Positions 17,602 to 26,242 are shown, counted from the first letter of the stretch. The stretch: 64,000 nt of DNA from JAVBMU01 sp031552185 (GCA_031552185.1 JAVBMU010000076.1:3427-67426); one strand, 5' to 3'. Translations and numbers: made by a program. The notes: generated from the sequence alone by a model not told the origin.

Positions 17602-19366
17602 GGAACGTCACCCGCTCGGCGTACTCGCCCTTCTTGCCGATGTTGAACGAGGCCACGGGCCGGAAATATCCCATGACCCGGGTCCACACCTCGGCCTCCG
17701 CCCCGCAGGTGGTGCAGATCGGTTGATCGCCCGACATGTACCCGTGCACGGCGCAGACCGAGAAGGTCGGCGTGATGGTCAGGTAGGGCAGCCGGAAGTT
17801 GTGCAGGGACCGCCGCACGATCTCCTTGCAGGCCCGGGCGTCGGAAACGCGCTCGCCCATGTACAGGTGCAGCACGGTGCCGCCGGTGTACTTGCGCTGC
17901 AGGTCGTCCTGCCGGGCCAGCGCCTCGAAGGGGTCGTCGGTGAAGCTGACCGGCAATTGGGACGAGTTGGTGTAGTACGGGTTCTCCGCGGTGCCCGCCT
18001 GGATGATCTGCGGGAACCGGGCGAGGTCCTCCTTGGCGAACCGGTAGGTGGTTCCCTCGGCCGGTGTCGCCTCGAGGTTGTACAGGTGGCCGGTGCGTTC
18101 CTGGATCTCCACCAGGCGCCCGCGCACGTGGTCGAGCACCCGCACCGCCATGGCGTGACCCGACTCGGTGGTGATGTCCTCGACGTCGAGCGTGAAGTTG
18201 CGGATCATCTCGTTGATCCCGTTGACGCCGATCGTGGAGAAGTGGGAGTCGAGGTTGCCCAGGTAGCGGCGCGTGTAGGGGAACAGGCCGTCCGCCATCA
18301 GCTGGTGGACGGTGACGCGCTTGATCTCCAGCGATTCCGAGCCCAGGTCGATCAGCCGGTCCAGCGCGGCGATCAGGTTGTCCCACGAGCCCCGGTGCAG
18401 GTAGCCGAGGCGAGCCATGTTGATCGTGACGACGCCGACGGAGCCGGTCTGCTCGCCGGAGCCGAACAGCCCGTTTCCGCGGGAGAGCAATTCGCGCAGG
18501 TCGAGTTGCAGTCGGCAGCACATGGAGCGGACATCGCCGGGCTTGAGGTCCGAGTTCACGAAGTTCTGGAAGTAGGGCGTGCCGTACTTCGCGGTCATCT
18601 CGAACAGCGCGTCGGCCAGCGGGGAGTCCCAGTCGAATTCGCTCGTGATGTTGTACGTCGGGATTGGGAAGGTGAATACCCGGCCGGCGGCGTCGCCCGA
18701 GGTCATGACCTCGATGTAGGCCCGGTTAATCAGCTCCATCTCGGGCGCGAGGTCCCCGTAGGTGAAGGGCGCGAGGTCCTCCCCGACCAGCGGCTGGACA
18801 TCCTTGAGGTCGTCCGGGCAGGTGAGGTCGAAGGTGAGGTTCGTGAACGGCGTCTGCGTGCCCCAGCGGGAGGGGACATTCAGGTTGTGGATGAGTTCCT
18901 GGATGCCCTGGCGGACCTCCTCGTAGGCGAGGCCGTCCAGCCGCACGTAGGGCGCGAGCAGCGTGTCGAAGGAGCTGAACGCCTGCGCGCCCGCCCATTC
19001 GTTCTGCAACGTGCCGAGGAAATTCACAATCTGCCCCAACGCGGACGAGAAGTGCTTGGGCGGCGCGGACTCGATCATGCCGGGCACCCCGCCGAAGCCC
19101 TCCTGCAGGAGCTGGCGCAGCGACCAGCCGGCACAGTAGCCGCCGAGCACGTCGAGGTCGTGGATGTGGTAGTCGCCCGCCCGGTGGGCCTCGCCGATCT
19201 CCGGTCGGTAGACCTCGTCCAGCCAGTAGTTCGCGATGATCTTGCCGGAGATGTTGAGAATCAGGCCGCCGAGGGAGAAGCCCTGGTTCGCGTTGGCATT
19301 GACCCGCCAGTCCGACCTTTGGAGATACTCATCCACTGTGGTGGCGACGTCGATGCTCCTGCTCAT
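17579..19366 (-). CDS. nrdD: anaerobic ribonucleoside-triphosphate reductase, class III, without ATP-cone
   Basis: The 595-residue enzyme makes deoxyribonucleotides without oxygen. It has the NrdD N-terminal block (NANANQGFSLGGLILNISGKI), the active-site cysteine region (SMCCRLQLDLRELLSRG), and a C-terminal zinc site (CAVHGY with CTTCG). The glycyl radical loop RVMGYFRPVASFNIGKKGEY lies near the C-terminus. The ATG at 19366 is preceded by GGGAGG. The typical N-terminal ATP-cone (about 100 residues in E. coli NrdD) is absent, so allosteric activity control by dATP may be missing. Two NrdR-like boxes lie upstream. Confidence 0.95.
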   Translation of the reverse strand: MSRSIDVATTVDEYLQRSDWRVNANANQGFSLGGLILNISGKIIANYWLDEVYRPEIGEAHRAGDYHIHDLDVLGGYCAGWSLRQLLQEGFGGVPGMIESAPPKHFSSALGQIVNFLGTLQNEWAGAQAFSSFDTLLAPYVRLDGLAYEEVRQGIQELIHNLNVPSRWGTQTPFTNLTFDLTCPDDLKDVQPLVGEDLAPFTYGDLAPEMELINRAYIEVMTSGDAAGRVFTFPIPTYNITSEFDWDSPLADALFEMTAKYGTPYFQNFVNSDLKPGDVRSMCCRLQLDLRELLSRGNGLFGSGEQTGSVGVVTINMARLGYLHRGSWDNLIAALDRLIDLGSESLEIKRVTVHQLMADGLFPYTRRYLGNLDSHFSTIGVNGINEMIRNFTLDVEDITTESGHAMAVRVLDHVRGRLVEIQERTGHLYNLEATPAEGTTYRFAKEDLARFPQIIQAGTAENPYYTNSSQLPVSFTDDPFEALARQDDLQRKYTGGTVLHLYMGERVSDARACKEIVRRSLHNFRLPYLTITPTFSVCAVHGYMSGDQPICTTCGAEAEVWTRVMGYFRPVASFNIGKKGEYAERVTFREALVEV

Positions 19367-19512
19367 GGGGGTGCCTCCCGGTTTTACGGCCGATTCTGGA
19401 CCGCACACGGCGACGGGGCCATGCTGGTCATCCCGCCGCCGCTGCTTGACCCCCAAGCCTGGCACCGGCAGCCCCCGAGAACCAACCCGACACGCGGGCG
19501 ACAGCCCGATGA

Positions 19513-19528
19513 GCACAAGATGTTGTGC
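19513..19528. promoter_or_regulatory. NrdR box 1 upstream of nrdD
   Basis: GCACAAGATGTTGTGC matches 12 of 16 positions of the NrdR consensus (ACACwAtATwtwGTGT type) and is a perfect inverted repeat GCACAA-N4-TTGTGC. It lies 147 bp upstream of the nrdD start on the coding strand. NrdR represses ribonucleotide reductase genes when nucleotides are abundant. Confidence 0.75.
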
Positions 19529-19543
19529 ATCGTCTCACTCTTC

Positions 19544-19559
19544 GGCCCACATGTAGGGT
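19544..19559. promoter_or_regulatory. NrdR box 2, weaker, 31 bp from box 1
   Basis: GGCCCACATGTAGGGT matches 9 of 16 consensus positions and begins exactly 31 bp from box 1. That is three helical turns, the usual spacing of paired NrdR boxes. The match alone would be weak; the spacing makes it credible. Confidence 0.5.
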
Positions 19560-19992
19560 TCGCGCGAGTCGGGACGATCATCCTGGAATTCGTCCTGCCT
19601 CCGGCGTGCGCTCCCGGGCCGACGGCGCTAGGGTCGGACCCGACGCTTTCCGCTTTACCCGAGGATTACGATGACGGCCGGTTTCGACCGTGCTGGCGAC
19701 GTTGGCTTTGCCATTACTTGACTGTGATGTTCGAGTCGCGCGCCGGTCGATCGATCCGCCGGATCGACGCCGCGGCGGCAACGCGGCCGCGATCCAACCC
19801 CGGGCGACCCGGGTGCAGGGGGCTCGGGTCGCCCGACGACCCGCGATCCCCGACCCCGGAACGGCCAGCCCGTCCCGGGGCGACGAACGGGTGGCCGGCG
19901 GCACCCACCCAGCCGCCGGTCGCCGCCCGCTCGTCGCCGGCGGCCCCCACCCGCCGCCTGCGACGAACCCGGACGCCCAGCGTCCGGAAGCC

Positions 19993-20029
19993 GTGGCGGT
20001 CGCTCTCCCGCTCCGAGAGCGACCGCCAC
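19993..20029. promoter_or_regulatory. 15-bp perfect hairpin in the nrdD / LLM intergenic space
   Basis: GTGGCGGTCGCTCTC at 19993-20007 pairs perfectly with 20015-20029 across a 7-nt loop. No T-run follows on either side, so a classical terminator is not certain. The remainder of 19560-20155 shows no convincing gene. Confidence 0.55.
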
Positions 20030-20155
20030 CGGCGTGCCTGCGCGGGTGCGGGCGCGCGGCGCCACTCGCCTCCGATGCGGGCGAAGGCCGTACTGGGAAG
20101 GCCGACGGTCCCCGTGCACGTAGTACCGTGCCAAGGACTGCCGTAAGGAGACGCC

Positions 20156-21100
20156 ATGCCCGCTGCCGTCGGGGTGATGCTGCCCCGCGACCTGCCCGCC
20201 CGCGATGCGATCGCCTTCGCCCGCCGAGCCGACGCCCTCGGCTTCGACGAACTGTGGGTGGTCGAGGACCTCGGCTTCCGCGGCGGCGTCGCGCAGGCGG
20301 CGGCGGTCCTTGGGGTCACCGACCGGATCACCGTGGGAATCGGGATCCTGCCGGTGGGCGCCCGCAACGTTGCCTATTGCGCGATGGAATTGGCCACCCT
20401 GGCCCAACTCTTTCCCGGCCGGGTGGTGGTCGGCGTCGGGCACGGGATGCCGGCGTGGCTGCGCAGCGTCGGAGTGTGGCCGGAGAGCCCGCTCGGCCTC
20501 CTGCACGAATACCTCCTCGCGCTGCGGGGCCTGCTGCGCGGGGAGACGGTGATGGGTGAGGGCCGGTATGTCCGGCTCGCCGGCGTCGGCCTCGATCCGA
20601 TTGCAGTGCCCGACGTCGTCCCGCCCCTCCTGGCCGGCGTTCGCGGGCCGCGGTCGCTCGCTCTGGCGGGGTCGGTGGCCGACGGCGTCGTGCTGGCCGA
20701 ACCGGCGGCGCCCGCCTACATTCGCGCCGCCCTGGCGGCCGGTGTCGCCGGCCGGATCGTGGCCTACAACGCCGCCGCTGTCGCGGACGACGAGCGGGCG
20801 GCGCTCGACGCCGTCCGGCCCGCACTCGAATGGGTCGGCGACCCGGAGTGGGCCGCGCACATCACGCCCCTGCCGTTCGGCCGCCGGCTCGCCGAATTGC
20901 GCGCACGCTGCTCCGACCGGGCGGACTTCACCCGCCGGATACCGGCCGAATGGGTGCCCGAACTCGCCATCTGCGGCACCGCGCGCGGGGTCCGCGCCCG
21001 GCTCGGGGAGTTGTTCGACGCCGGTGCCTCCTCGGCCGTCCTCATTCCCGTCGGGCCGGAACCGCTGCGGGCGCTGACCGCGCTCGCCGGCGCGCTCTGA
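20156..21100 (+). CDS. LLM-class flavin-dependent oxidoreductase
   Basis: The 314-residue protein has the luciferase-like TIM-barrel pattern: VGVMLPRDLPARDAIAFARRADALGFDELWVVED, then GILPVGARNVAYCAMELATLAQLFPGRVVVGVGHG and VPPLLAGVRGPRSLALAGSVADGVVLAEP as characteristic segments. A TAAGGAGACGCC ribosome site precedes the ATG. It is probably an F420- or FMN-dependent oxidoreductase with an unknown substrate. It is a distant paralogue of the enzyme at 11745, with no obvious operon partner. Confidence 0.87.
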   Translation: MPAAVGVMLPRDLPARDAIAFARRADALGFDELWVVEDLGFRGGVAQAAAVLGVTDRITVGIGILPVGARNVAYCAMELATLAQLFPGRVVVGVGHGMPAWLRSVGVWPESPLGLLHEYLLALRGLLRGETVMGEGRYVRLAGVGLDPIAVPDVVPPLLAGVRGPRSLALAGSVADGVVLAEPAAPAYIRAALAAGVAGRIVAYNAAAVADDERAALDAVRPALEWVGDPEWAAHITPLPFGRRLAELRARCSDRADFTRRIPAEWVPELAICGTARGVRARLGELFDAGASSAVLIPVGPEPLRALTALAGAL

Positions 21101-21191
21101 GGCGCCGCGAACTGTGATCGGAAGCACACTCGCCCCGGCGGGCGGGTGTCCCGGCCCACCCCGAGAATCGTGGCGCCGGGAGCGGCTCCGC

Positions 21192-21210
21192 CCCGAATCA
21201 CCGATTCGGG
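21192..21210. promoter_or_regulatory. 8-bp inverted repeat just upstream of the secreted-protein gene
   Basis: CCCGAATC, then ACC, then GATTCGGG form a perfect inverted repeat 14 bp before the ATG at 21224. It could be an operator, an RNA hairpin near the ribosome site, or a terminator of the preceding gene. Confidence 0.35.
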
Positions 21211-21223
21211 AAGAACCGCCGAC

Positions 21224-21546
21224 ATGCGCCGGTCCCTAATTGTGCGCGCCGCCGCACTGACTGCCGGGACGGCCGTGCTCGCCGTCGGCGCGCCCCCGGT
21301 CGCGGCGGCCCATGCCGCCCCCACCGCGCCGTTGTACACCGTGCGCGTCGCCGCCCACCACAATGCCCAGAATGCCTACCTCGGCTTCTACCTCGGCGGC
21401 GGCGACGCGGCGAGCGCCGGCCGGGTGGCCATCGCGAGCCGCGGCGGGGCACCTACTCGGTCGGCGCGACCTATCCGCCCGTCGTCGCGGACCGGGCGCA
21501 CGTCGTGGCCCGGACGTCCGCCGTCGTCAAGCTCACGGTTCGGTAG
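21224..21546 (+). pseudogene. small secreted protein with a one-base frameshift
   Basis: The ATG at 21224 opens a protein with a signal peptide (MRRSLIVRAAALTAGTAVLA and a cleavage region near AAHAAPT), then YTVRVAAHHNAQNAYLGFYL. At the G-run 21446-21449 the frame turns into Arg/Pro/Ser-rich nonsense that would run to 21592. Shifting one base restores a protein-like end (GTYSVGATYPPVVADRAHVV, TSAVVKLTVR) with a stop at 21544-21546. A one-base loss in the G-run explains both. It could be a true mutation, a sequencing error or slippage. The function of the roughly 107-aa product is unknown. Confidence 0.6.
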
Positions 21547-21597
21547 CCGGCGGTACCCACTTGCGGCCGGCCCCGGGATGCCGGGAGGGTGAGGGCC

Positions 21598-22272
21598 ATG
21601 CGCACACCGAGCGAGGAATTCTGGGAGGACCGCTACGCCACGACCGACCACGCCTGGGGGACGCGGCCGAATGTGGTGCTGGTGGAGGTCATCGAGTCGC
21701 TCGGGATCGCGCCGGGCGGCGCGGCGGGCGGCGGCGGCGCGGCGCTCGACCTCGCTTGTGGCCATGGCGGCGACGCGCTGTGGCTCGCCTCGCTCGGGTG
21801 GCACGTCACCGCCGTCGACGTCTCGGCGACGGCGCTGAGCCGGCTCGCCGACTCGGCCCGGGCCGCGGGGCTGGGCGACCGCATCCGCACCGAACGGCAC
21901 GACTTCACCCAAACGCTGCCGACCGGCTCCTACGGCCTGGTCACCTCGAGCTACTTCCACGGCGCCCCGCAGCTGGCCATCGGGCGGGAGGAGATCCTGA
22001 GCCGGGCGGCCGATGCGCTGGTCGCCCCCGGCGGTTGGTTCGTGCTGATCGAGCACGGCTCGCGCGCGCCCTGGATGACCAGCGGCGGGTACGACCGTCC
22101 GACGCCGACCCCCGCGGAGACCTTCGCCGCCCTGCAGCTCGGCGCCGATTGGGAGGCGGTCCGGGTGGCCGGTCCACAGCGGGAGGCGCACGGCCCCGAC
22201 GGCGCGGTCGCAACCGTCATCGACAACGTCATCGCGGTTCGCCGCGCCGGGCGCCGCCCGGCGGCTCGATGA
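21598..22272 (+). CDS. class I SAM-dependent methyltransferase
   Basis: The 224-residue protein has motif I DLACGHGGDALWLASLGWHV, an acidic end of strand 2 (TAVDVS), and later FTQTLPTGSYGLVTSSYFHG and ALVAPGGWFVLIEHG. The start MRTPSEEFWEDRYATTDHAWGTRPN is common in TehB/thiopurine-like methyltransferases. GGGAGGG lies about 10 nt before the ATG at 21598; a GTG at 21589 is too close to that site. The substrate is unknown. Confidence 0.87.
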   Translation: MRTPSEEFWEDRYATTDHAWGTRPNVVLVEVIESLGIAPGGAAGGGGAALDLACGHGGDALWLASLGWHVTAVDVSATALSRLADSARAAGLGDRIRTERHDFTQTLPTGSYGLVTSSYFHGAPQLAIGREEILSRAADALVAPGGWFVLIEHGSRAPWMTSGGYDRPTPTPAETFAALQLGADWEAVRVAGPQREAHGPDGAVATVIDNVIAVRRAGRRPAAR

Positions 22273-22299
22273 CCCCTTTCGCCTCGACGCGCGGCATCT

Positions 22300-22325
22300 T
22301 ATCCACAGCCTCGATTTGTGGACGT
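22300..22325. promoter_or_regulatory. two DnaA-box-like 9-mers, inverted
   Basis: TTATCCACA (22300-22308) is a perfect DnaA box, and TGTGGAC at 22318-22324 is a close inverted match. They lie 72-97 bp before the start of the NlpC/P60 gene. This may be DnaA-dependent regulation or chance; two boxes are not enough for an origin. Confidence 0.4.
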
Positions 22326-22396
22326 GATCCGAACTCTCTTGCCCGCTACGCTGAAGTGTCTGGTTTATCGGACATGAAGCCTACGAAGGGAAAGCT

Positions 22397-23320
22397 GTGA
22401 ATTCGATGCATAAGCGGCGTGCGCAGAGGAAAGTCCTCGGGCTCACGATTGCCATTACCTCGGCGGCGACTTTGAGCGGTTTGGGAGTGACGGCGCAGGC
22501 CGCGCCGACGCCGGTGCCCGCGCCCGTCTTTGCCAAGTTGGACGCAACTGTCAAGGCGCCTGCCTGCGGGGCGATCGGCGCGTCATCCACAGTCGGATCG
22601 GCGATGGTTGCGGCGGGCTGCGAGAAGAAGGGCACGGCCTACCTGCTCGGCGGTGGCCACGGCGGCACCTTGCCCGCCGCTGCCGCAGGCAAGTTGGACT
22701 GCTCCGGACTGGCCCGCTACGCCTACTGGCGCGCCACCGGCCGGGATGTCATGGACACGACCGCTCAGAAGCAGTGGTCAGCGAACCCCGGTGGCGGCGC
22801 CAGCGTCTCCTGGTCCGGCCTGAAACCAGGCGACCTCGCCTTCTTCGATTGGGCGACAGCCCCGTCGAGCAGTGGGATTGACCATGTCGCGATCTACCTC
22901 GGTACGAGCAGCGGCGCCAAGTGGTTTGTCGACGCCGTCCAGCCGACTGTCGGGGTGCACGCCTACGACAGCAGTCACTATGTAGCGGGCCGGCACTACG
23001 GGGGCGACCACGCCGGCTCGGGAATCTCCGACTGGAACGGGGACGGACGCGCCGACATCCTCACCACCGACACCAGCGGGAAACTCTGGTACTACCAGCA
23101 CACCGCCGGCAACACCGTCAGCACCCAGGCCGAGATCGGCAACTGGTTCAACGCATTCAACCGAGTCTGGTCCGCCGACTGGAACGGGGACGGACGCGCC
23201 GACATCCTCACCACCGACTCCAGCGGGAACCTCTGGTACTACCAACACACCGCCGGCAACACCGTCAGCACCCAGGTCAAGATCGGCAACTGGTTCAACG
23301 CATTCAACCGAGTGTTCTGA
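22397..23320 (+). CDS. secreted NlpC/P60 peptidoglycan hydrolase with two VCBS/FG-GAP-like repeats
   Basis: The 307-residue protein has a signal peptide cut near VTAQAA. The NlpC/P60 domain spans about residues 70-205, with the catalytic cysteine in KLDCSGLARYAYW and the histidine in GIDHVAIYLG. Two 49-residue repeats (DWNGDGRADILTTD, LWYYQHTAGNTV) follow, of the Ca-binding FG-GAP/VCBS type. The two repeats are 147 bp apart and nearly identical at DNA level, so the duplication is recent. The GTG at 22397 has AAGGGAAAG 5-7 nt upstream. It is expected to cut peptide stems of the wall. Confidence 0.88.
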   Translation: MNSMHKRRAQRKVLGLTIAITSAATLSGLGVTAQAAPTPVPAPVFAKLDATVKAPACGAIGASSTVGSAMVAAGCEKKGTAYLLGGGHGGTLPAAAAGKLDCSGLARYAYWRATGRDVMDTTAQKQWSANPGGGASVSWSGLKPGDLAFFDWATAPSSSGIDHVAIYLGTSSGAKWFVDAVQPTVGVHAYDSSHYVAGRHYGGDHAGSGISDWNGDGRADILTTDTSGKLWYYQHTAGNTVSTQAEIGNWFNAFNRVWSADWNGDGRADILTTDSSGNLWYYQHTAGNTVSTQVKIGNWFNAFNRVF

Positions 23321-23364
23321 CCGAGGGACTCCGCCTGACGTGACCTGATCGCGATCCACGCGAT

Positions 23365-23397
23365 GGTGGCGCCCCAACCGTTGGCCGGGGCGCCACC
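23365..23397 (+). terminator. hairpin terminator after the NlpC/P60 gene
   Basis: GGTGGCGCCCC (23365-23375) pairs perfectly with GGGGCGCCACC (23387-23397) across an 11-nt loop, followed by CCTTTG. It lies 45 bp after the stop codon. Confidence 0.7.
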
Positions 23398-23578
23398 CCT
23401 TTGCCGGGCCATCTTCACCCGCAGACTCGTCCAGAACCGACAGACTCATCCAGAACCGACAGACTCGTCCTGGACGACAGAAGCTCGAGACTTGGAGCGG
23501 CGCCCGCGAGCAACCTCCGGCCCTGGTCGGGCATCTTCTGAGCATGACGACGTTGGACGAGCCGGTGGCCGCCGAGCC

Positions 23579-23652
23579 GTGTTCACCGAACTCGTCTGCC
23601 TCGGGTCCGATGCGGTCCGGTCGGGCGGGGGTGGACGCGGGGTGGTGCTTCG
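23579..23652. repeat. left flank of family A copy 2
   Basis: This is homologous to 11171-11246 in front of copy 1 (see that entry). No gene is convincing between the terminator at 23397 and this flank. Confidence 0.6.
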
Positions 23653-23932
23653 CGAGTCAGTACCGTGCGCGGCGAGTCAGTGCTTGGGCCGGCGAGTCAG
23701 TACCGTGTGCGGCGAGTCAGTACCGTGTGCGGCGAGTCAGTACCTGAGCCGCCGAGCAAGTGCCGACACGCCGGGAAAACGAGCACCGAACAGCCGCGAG
23801 GTACTGACTCGACGCACCAGGTACTGACTCGACGCACCAGGTACTGACTCGACGCACCAGGTACTGACTCGACGCACCAGGTACTGACTCGACGCGCCAG
23901 GTACTGACTCGGCGGGCGGGGCACTGGCTCGG
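23653..23932 (+). repeat. family A element copy 2
   Basis: Six left units (cGAGTCAGTACC type) run every 20 bp, then the core at 23764-23797 and seven inverted right units (GGTACTGACTCGACGCACCA type) at 20-bp steps. Four right units are identical over their whole length, showing recent tandem amplification. The core is identical to copies 1 and 3. Confidence 0.92.
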
Positions 23933-24051
23933 TGCGCCGGATGATCGACTGCGAGGGTTCGTGGTCTTGGGCGTTGAGGCTGCGGCGGGTGGTTCGCCCG
24001 GCGGCCGGCGAGGGGTGCTGCCGTGGGGCGCGGGTGACGGTGGCCGCCGCG

Positions 24052-24235
24052 CGAGATAGAGGTATCGCGAACGAGATAGAGGCTAAACGTCGCGAATCGG
24101 TCGGTCGGGCGTGCGATACCTCTCGTTCGTGGGCCGCACCTCTCGTTCGTTCGCGATATTTCTACCTCGGGCAACCAACCACGGCTTCGGCAACCACGGC
24201 TTCGGCGCCACGGGTGCCACACCTATCCGCGCGAT
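24052..24235 (+). repeat. family B element copy 2 with conserved tail
   Basis: Left units CGAGATAGAGGT (24052) and CGAACGAGATAGAGGC are followed by the same core as copy 1 (CGTCGCGAATCGGTCGGTCG). Inverted units (ACCTCTCGTTCG) follow at 20-bp steps, ending near 24166. The tail with CAACCACGGCTTCGG runs to 24235. As at 11.5 kb, it follows a family A element in the same orientation. Confidence 0.85.
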
Positions 24236-24488
24236 CTCTTACCAGCACTGGCCACCCCCGCCGCCGACCCGCTCGCCAACGCCCGCCGACCCGCTCGCCA
24301 ACGCCTGGATCGACCAGCCGGGCGCCGCCGGCGCCGGGAGGTCCACGTCTGACGCGACCCGCCGCGCGTCGTCCGGTCCCAAAATCCGCCCAAGGATGGG
24401 TGTGCGCTATGACCGATTGATACGCTGGCGGAGGCCGGTATCCCCGGCTGCGCGTGCTTCTGCGCATGGATCGGCTCAAGGAGGAGTT

Positions 24489-26129
24489 TTGGATACCCCA
24501 TATTCGGGCAAGTCCTCCAGGCGGCGCGCGGTTGTCCGCGGCGCCGCGCTCACGTTCGCCGCATCCCTCGTCGTCGCCTTCGCCGTCGACTCCACCGCCG
24601 GCGGTGCGCCCAGTGGCGCGTCGGCCCCGGCGGTCCCGGTCTCCACCACCCCGGCCGCGGCGCCTGCCGCGGGCCCGGCCGCCGCCGCCGCAAAGCTCGT
24701 CCCGAGCGTGAGCGGCCCGATCCGGACGACGTCGACCTCGCACCCCTTCGGCGGCGCCGCCTTCACGCTGCGCCCCGAGAACCTCAAGAAGTCGGGCTAC
24801 GTGGAGTACGAGTACTTTGTTTCCGGCGTCTCCAACGTCTACACCTGGACCTCGGCCGGACCCGGCGAGGTCCGGACCCCGAACGCGCCGTACACCACCC
24901 GCATGCTCATCCGAATGCCGGCCAACGCGCGGGACTTCAGCGGCAACGTCTGGATCGAGCCGATGAACCCGTCGAACCTGTTCGACCTCAACATCGGCTG
25001 GGCCATGATGAACCGGCAGATCGTCCGCAACGGCGACATCTGGATCGGCTTCACCTCCAAGCCCGTCGCCATGCAGACGCTGAAGACCTTCGACCCGGTG
25101 CGCTACGCACCGCTGAAGATGGACAACCCGCTGCCGCTGAGCGACCCGGCGAACTGTACGACCGTCCCCTCCGACAGCGCCCGGACCACCGAGAACGGAC
25201 TCGTCTGGGACATGATGACGCAGATCTCCAACCTGGTCCGGAGCAAGTCCGCGAGCAACCCGATCTCGTACGAGCCGAGGAAGGTCAAGAGCGACCTGAA
25301 GGTCTACGGCTTCGGCTACTCCCAGACCGGCGGCTTCATGTACGACTACATCAACGCCATCCAGCCGCTCGTGGTCGGCGCCACCGGCCGGGCGGCCTAT
25401 GACGGCTACATCGTCGCCGTCGCCGGCGGCGCCTTCGCGGGCGCCTACCCGCTGAACCAGTGCGAAGCGGCGCCCCCGGTCAATGACCCGCGCCGGCAGT
25501 TCAGCAATGCCGGGACGCCGATCATCCACGTCATGTCCCAGTCCGACTATCTGTCCGGCATCGCGAGCCGGCGCGGGGACTCCGACTGGCCGAGCGACCG
25601 ATTCCGCAACTACGAGATGGCCGGCGCCGGACACGCCACGCCGGACGAGTTGTACTACGCCGCGCGGTCCGAGGACATCGTCCGGGGCGGCCGAGCGGTG
25701 CCGCCGATGAACTGCAACGAGGGCCCACGCAGTCGGTTCCCGAGCCACATCTTCTTCGATGCGTTCGGACGGAACCTGGACCGCTGGATCCGCGCCGACG
25801 TGCCGCCGCCGCACGGCTCGCCGATCGTCGTCGTCAACGGCGCGCCCGGGCTCGACACCTGGGGCAATGTTCAGGGCGGCCTGCGCTCCCCGTACCTCGA
25901 CGTCCCGACGTCGACCTGGAACGGCACCTCGACGGGTGCCTCGTTCTGCTTCATCGCGGGCCACGAGATCCCGTTCGACTCGGCCACCCTGGCCAAGCTC
26001 TACCCGACCCACGCCTTCTACGTGAAGCAGGTCACGAGGAGCGTCAACGAGCTCGTCCAGCAGGACTTCCTGACGAAGTACGACGGCAGGGAACTGATTG
26101 ACGAGGCCCGCGCCATGGCGATCCCGTAG
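24489..26129 (+). CDS. secreted alpha/beta-hydrolase-domain protein
   Basis: The 546-residue protein starts at a TTG preceded by AAGGAGGAG. It has a basic N-terminus (SSRRRAVVRG) and a hydrophobic signal (AALTFAASLVVAFAV), then an Ala/Pro linker. The enzyme part has the nucleophile elbow GYSQTGG, an aspartate region (HVMSQSDYLSG) and a late histidine (EMAGAGHATPDE), the triad order of the large alpha/beta hydrolase domain family found in actinobacterial exported proteins. The substrate is unknown. Upstream in-frame starts would run through the family B tail and are unlikely. Confidence 0.8.
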   Translation: MDTPYSGKSSRRRAVVRGAALTFAASLVVAFAVDSTAGGAPSGASAPAVPVSTTPAAAPAAGPAAAAAKLVPSVSGPIRTTSTSHPFGGAAFTLRPENLKKSGYVEYEYFVSGVSNVYTWTSAGPGEVRTPNAPYTTRMLIRMPANARDFSGNVWIEPMNPSNLFDLNIGWAMMNRQIVRNGDIWIGFTSKPVAMQTLKTFDPVRYAPLKMDNPLPLSDPANCTTVPSDSARTTENGLVWDMMTQISNLVRSKSASNPISYEPRKVKSDLKVYGFGYSQTGGFMYDYINAIQPLVVGATGRAAYDGYIVAVAGGAFAGAYPLNQCEAAPPVNDPRRQFSNAGTPIIHVMSQSDYLSGIASRRGDSDWPSDRFRNYEMAGAGHATPDELYYAARSEDIVRGGRAVPPMNCNEGPRSRFPSHIFFDAFGRNLDRWIRADVPPPHGSPIVVVNGAPGLDTWGNVQGGLRSPYLDVPTSTWNGTSTGASFCFIAGHEIPFDSATLAKLYPTHAFYVKQVTRSVNELVQQDFLTKYDGRELIDEARAMAIP

Positions 26130-26137
26130 GCCCAGCC

Positions 26138-26217
26138 CGAGGTAGATCCGTGCAGGCCGAGGTAGATCCGTGCCGGCGCCCCGGAGCAGTGCCGGCGACC
26201 GCACGGATCTACCTCGG
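26138..26217 (+). repeat. family C element copy 2
   Basis: Two left units CGAGGTAGATCCGTGC start at 26138 and 26158 (20 bp). A short core follows, then one inverted unit GCACGGATCTACCTCGG. It begins 9 bp after the stop of the alpha/beta hydrolase gene, so it may also end its transcript as a long hairpin. Confidence 0.8.
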
Positions 26218-26242
26218 CCGCCTCAGTTCTCCTCGGCGGAGG

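Noticed and set aside
17462..20146. Very long plus-strand open frame over nrdD-nrdG
   Set aside because: It is antisense to a firmly identified gene pair, with composition (Val/Asp/His/Arg-rich) typical of shadows in high-GC DNA.
22273..22396. Cyclic-di-AMP (ydaO) riboswitch before the NlpC/P60 gene
   Set aside because: Actinobacterial wall hydrolases often carry one, but the space is only 124 bp and the conserved ydaO segments are not visible.
23653..23932. CRISPR-like array
   Set aside because: Units are contiguous 20-bp repeats in which only 8-9 bp vary, there is no spacer of 25-40 bp, the units invert across a core, and no cas gene is present.
23697..24222. Reading frames of repeated VST/SQY-type peptides across the family A elements
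   Set aside because: They arise because a 20-bp repeat shifts frame each unit, exist in several frames and on both strands, and have no ribosome site.
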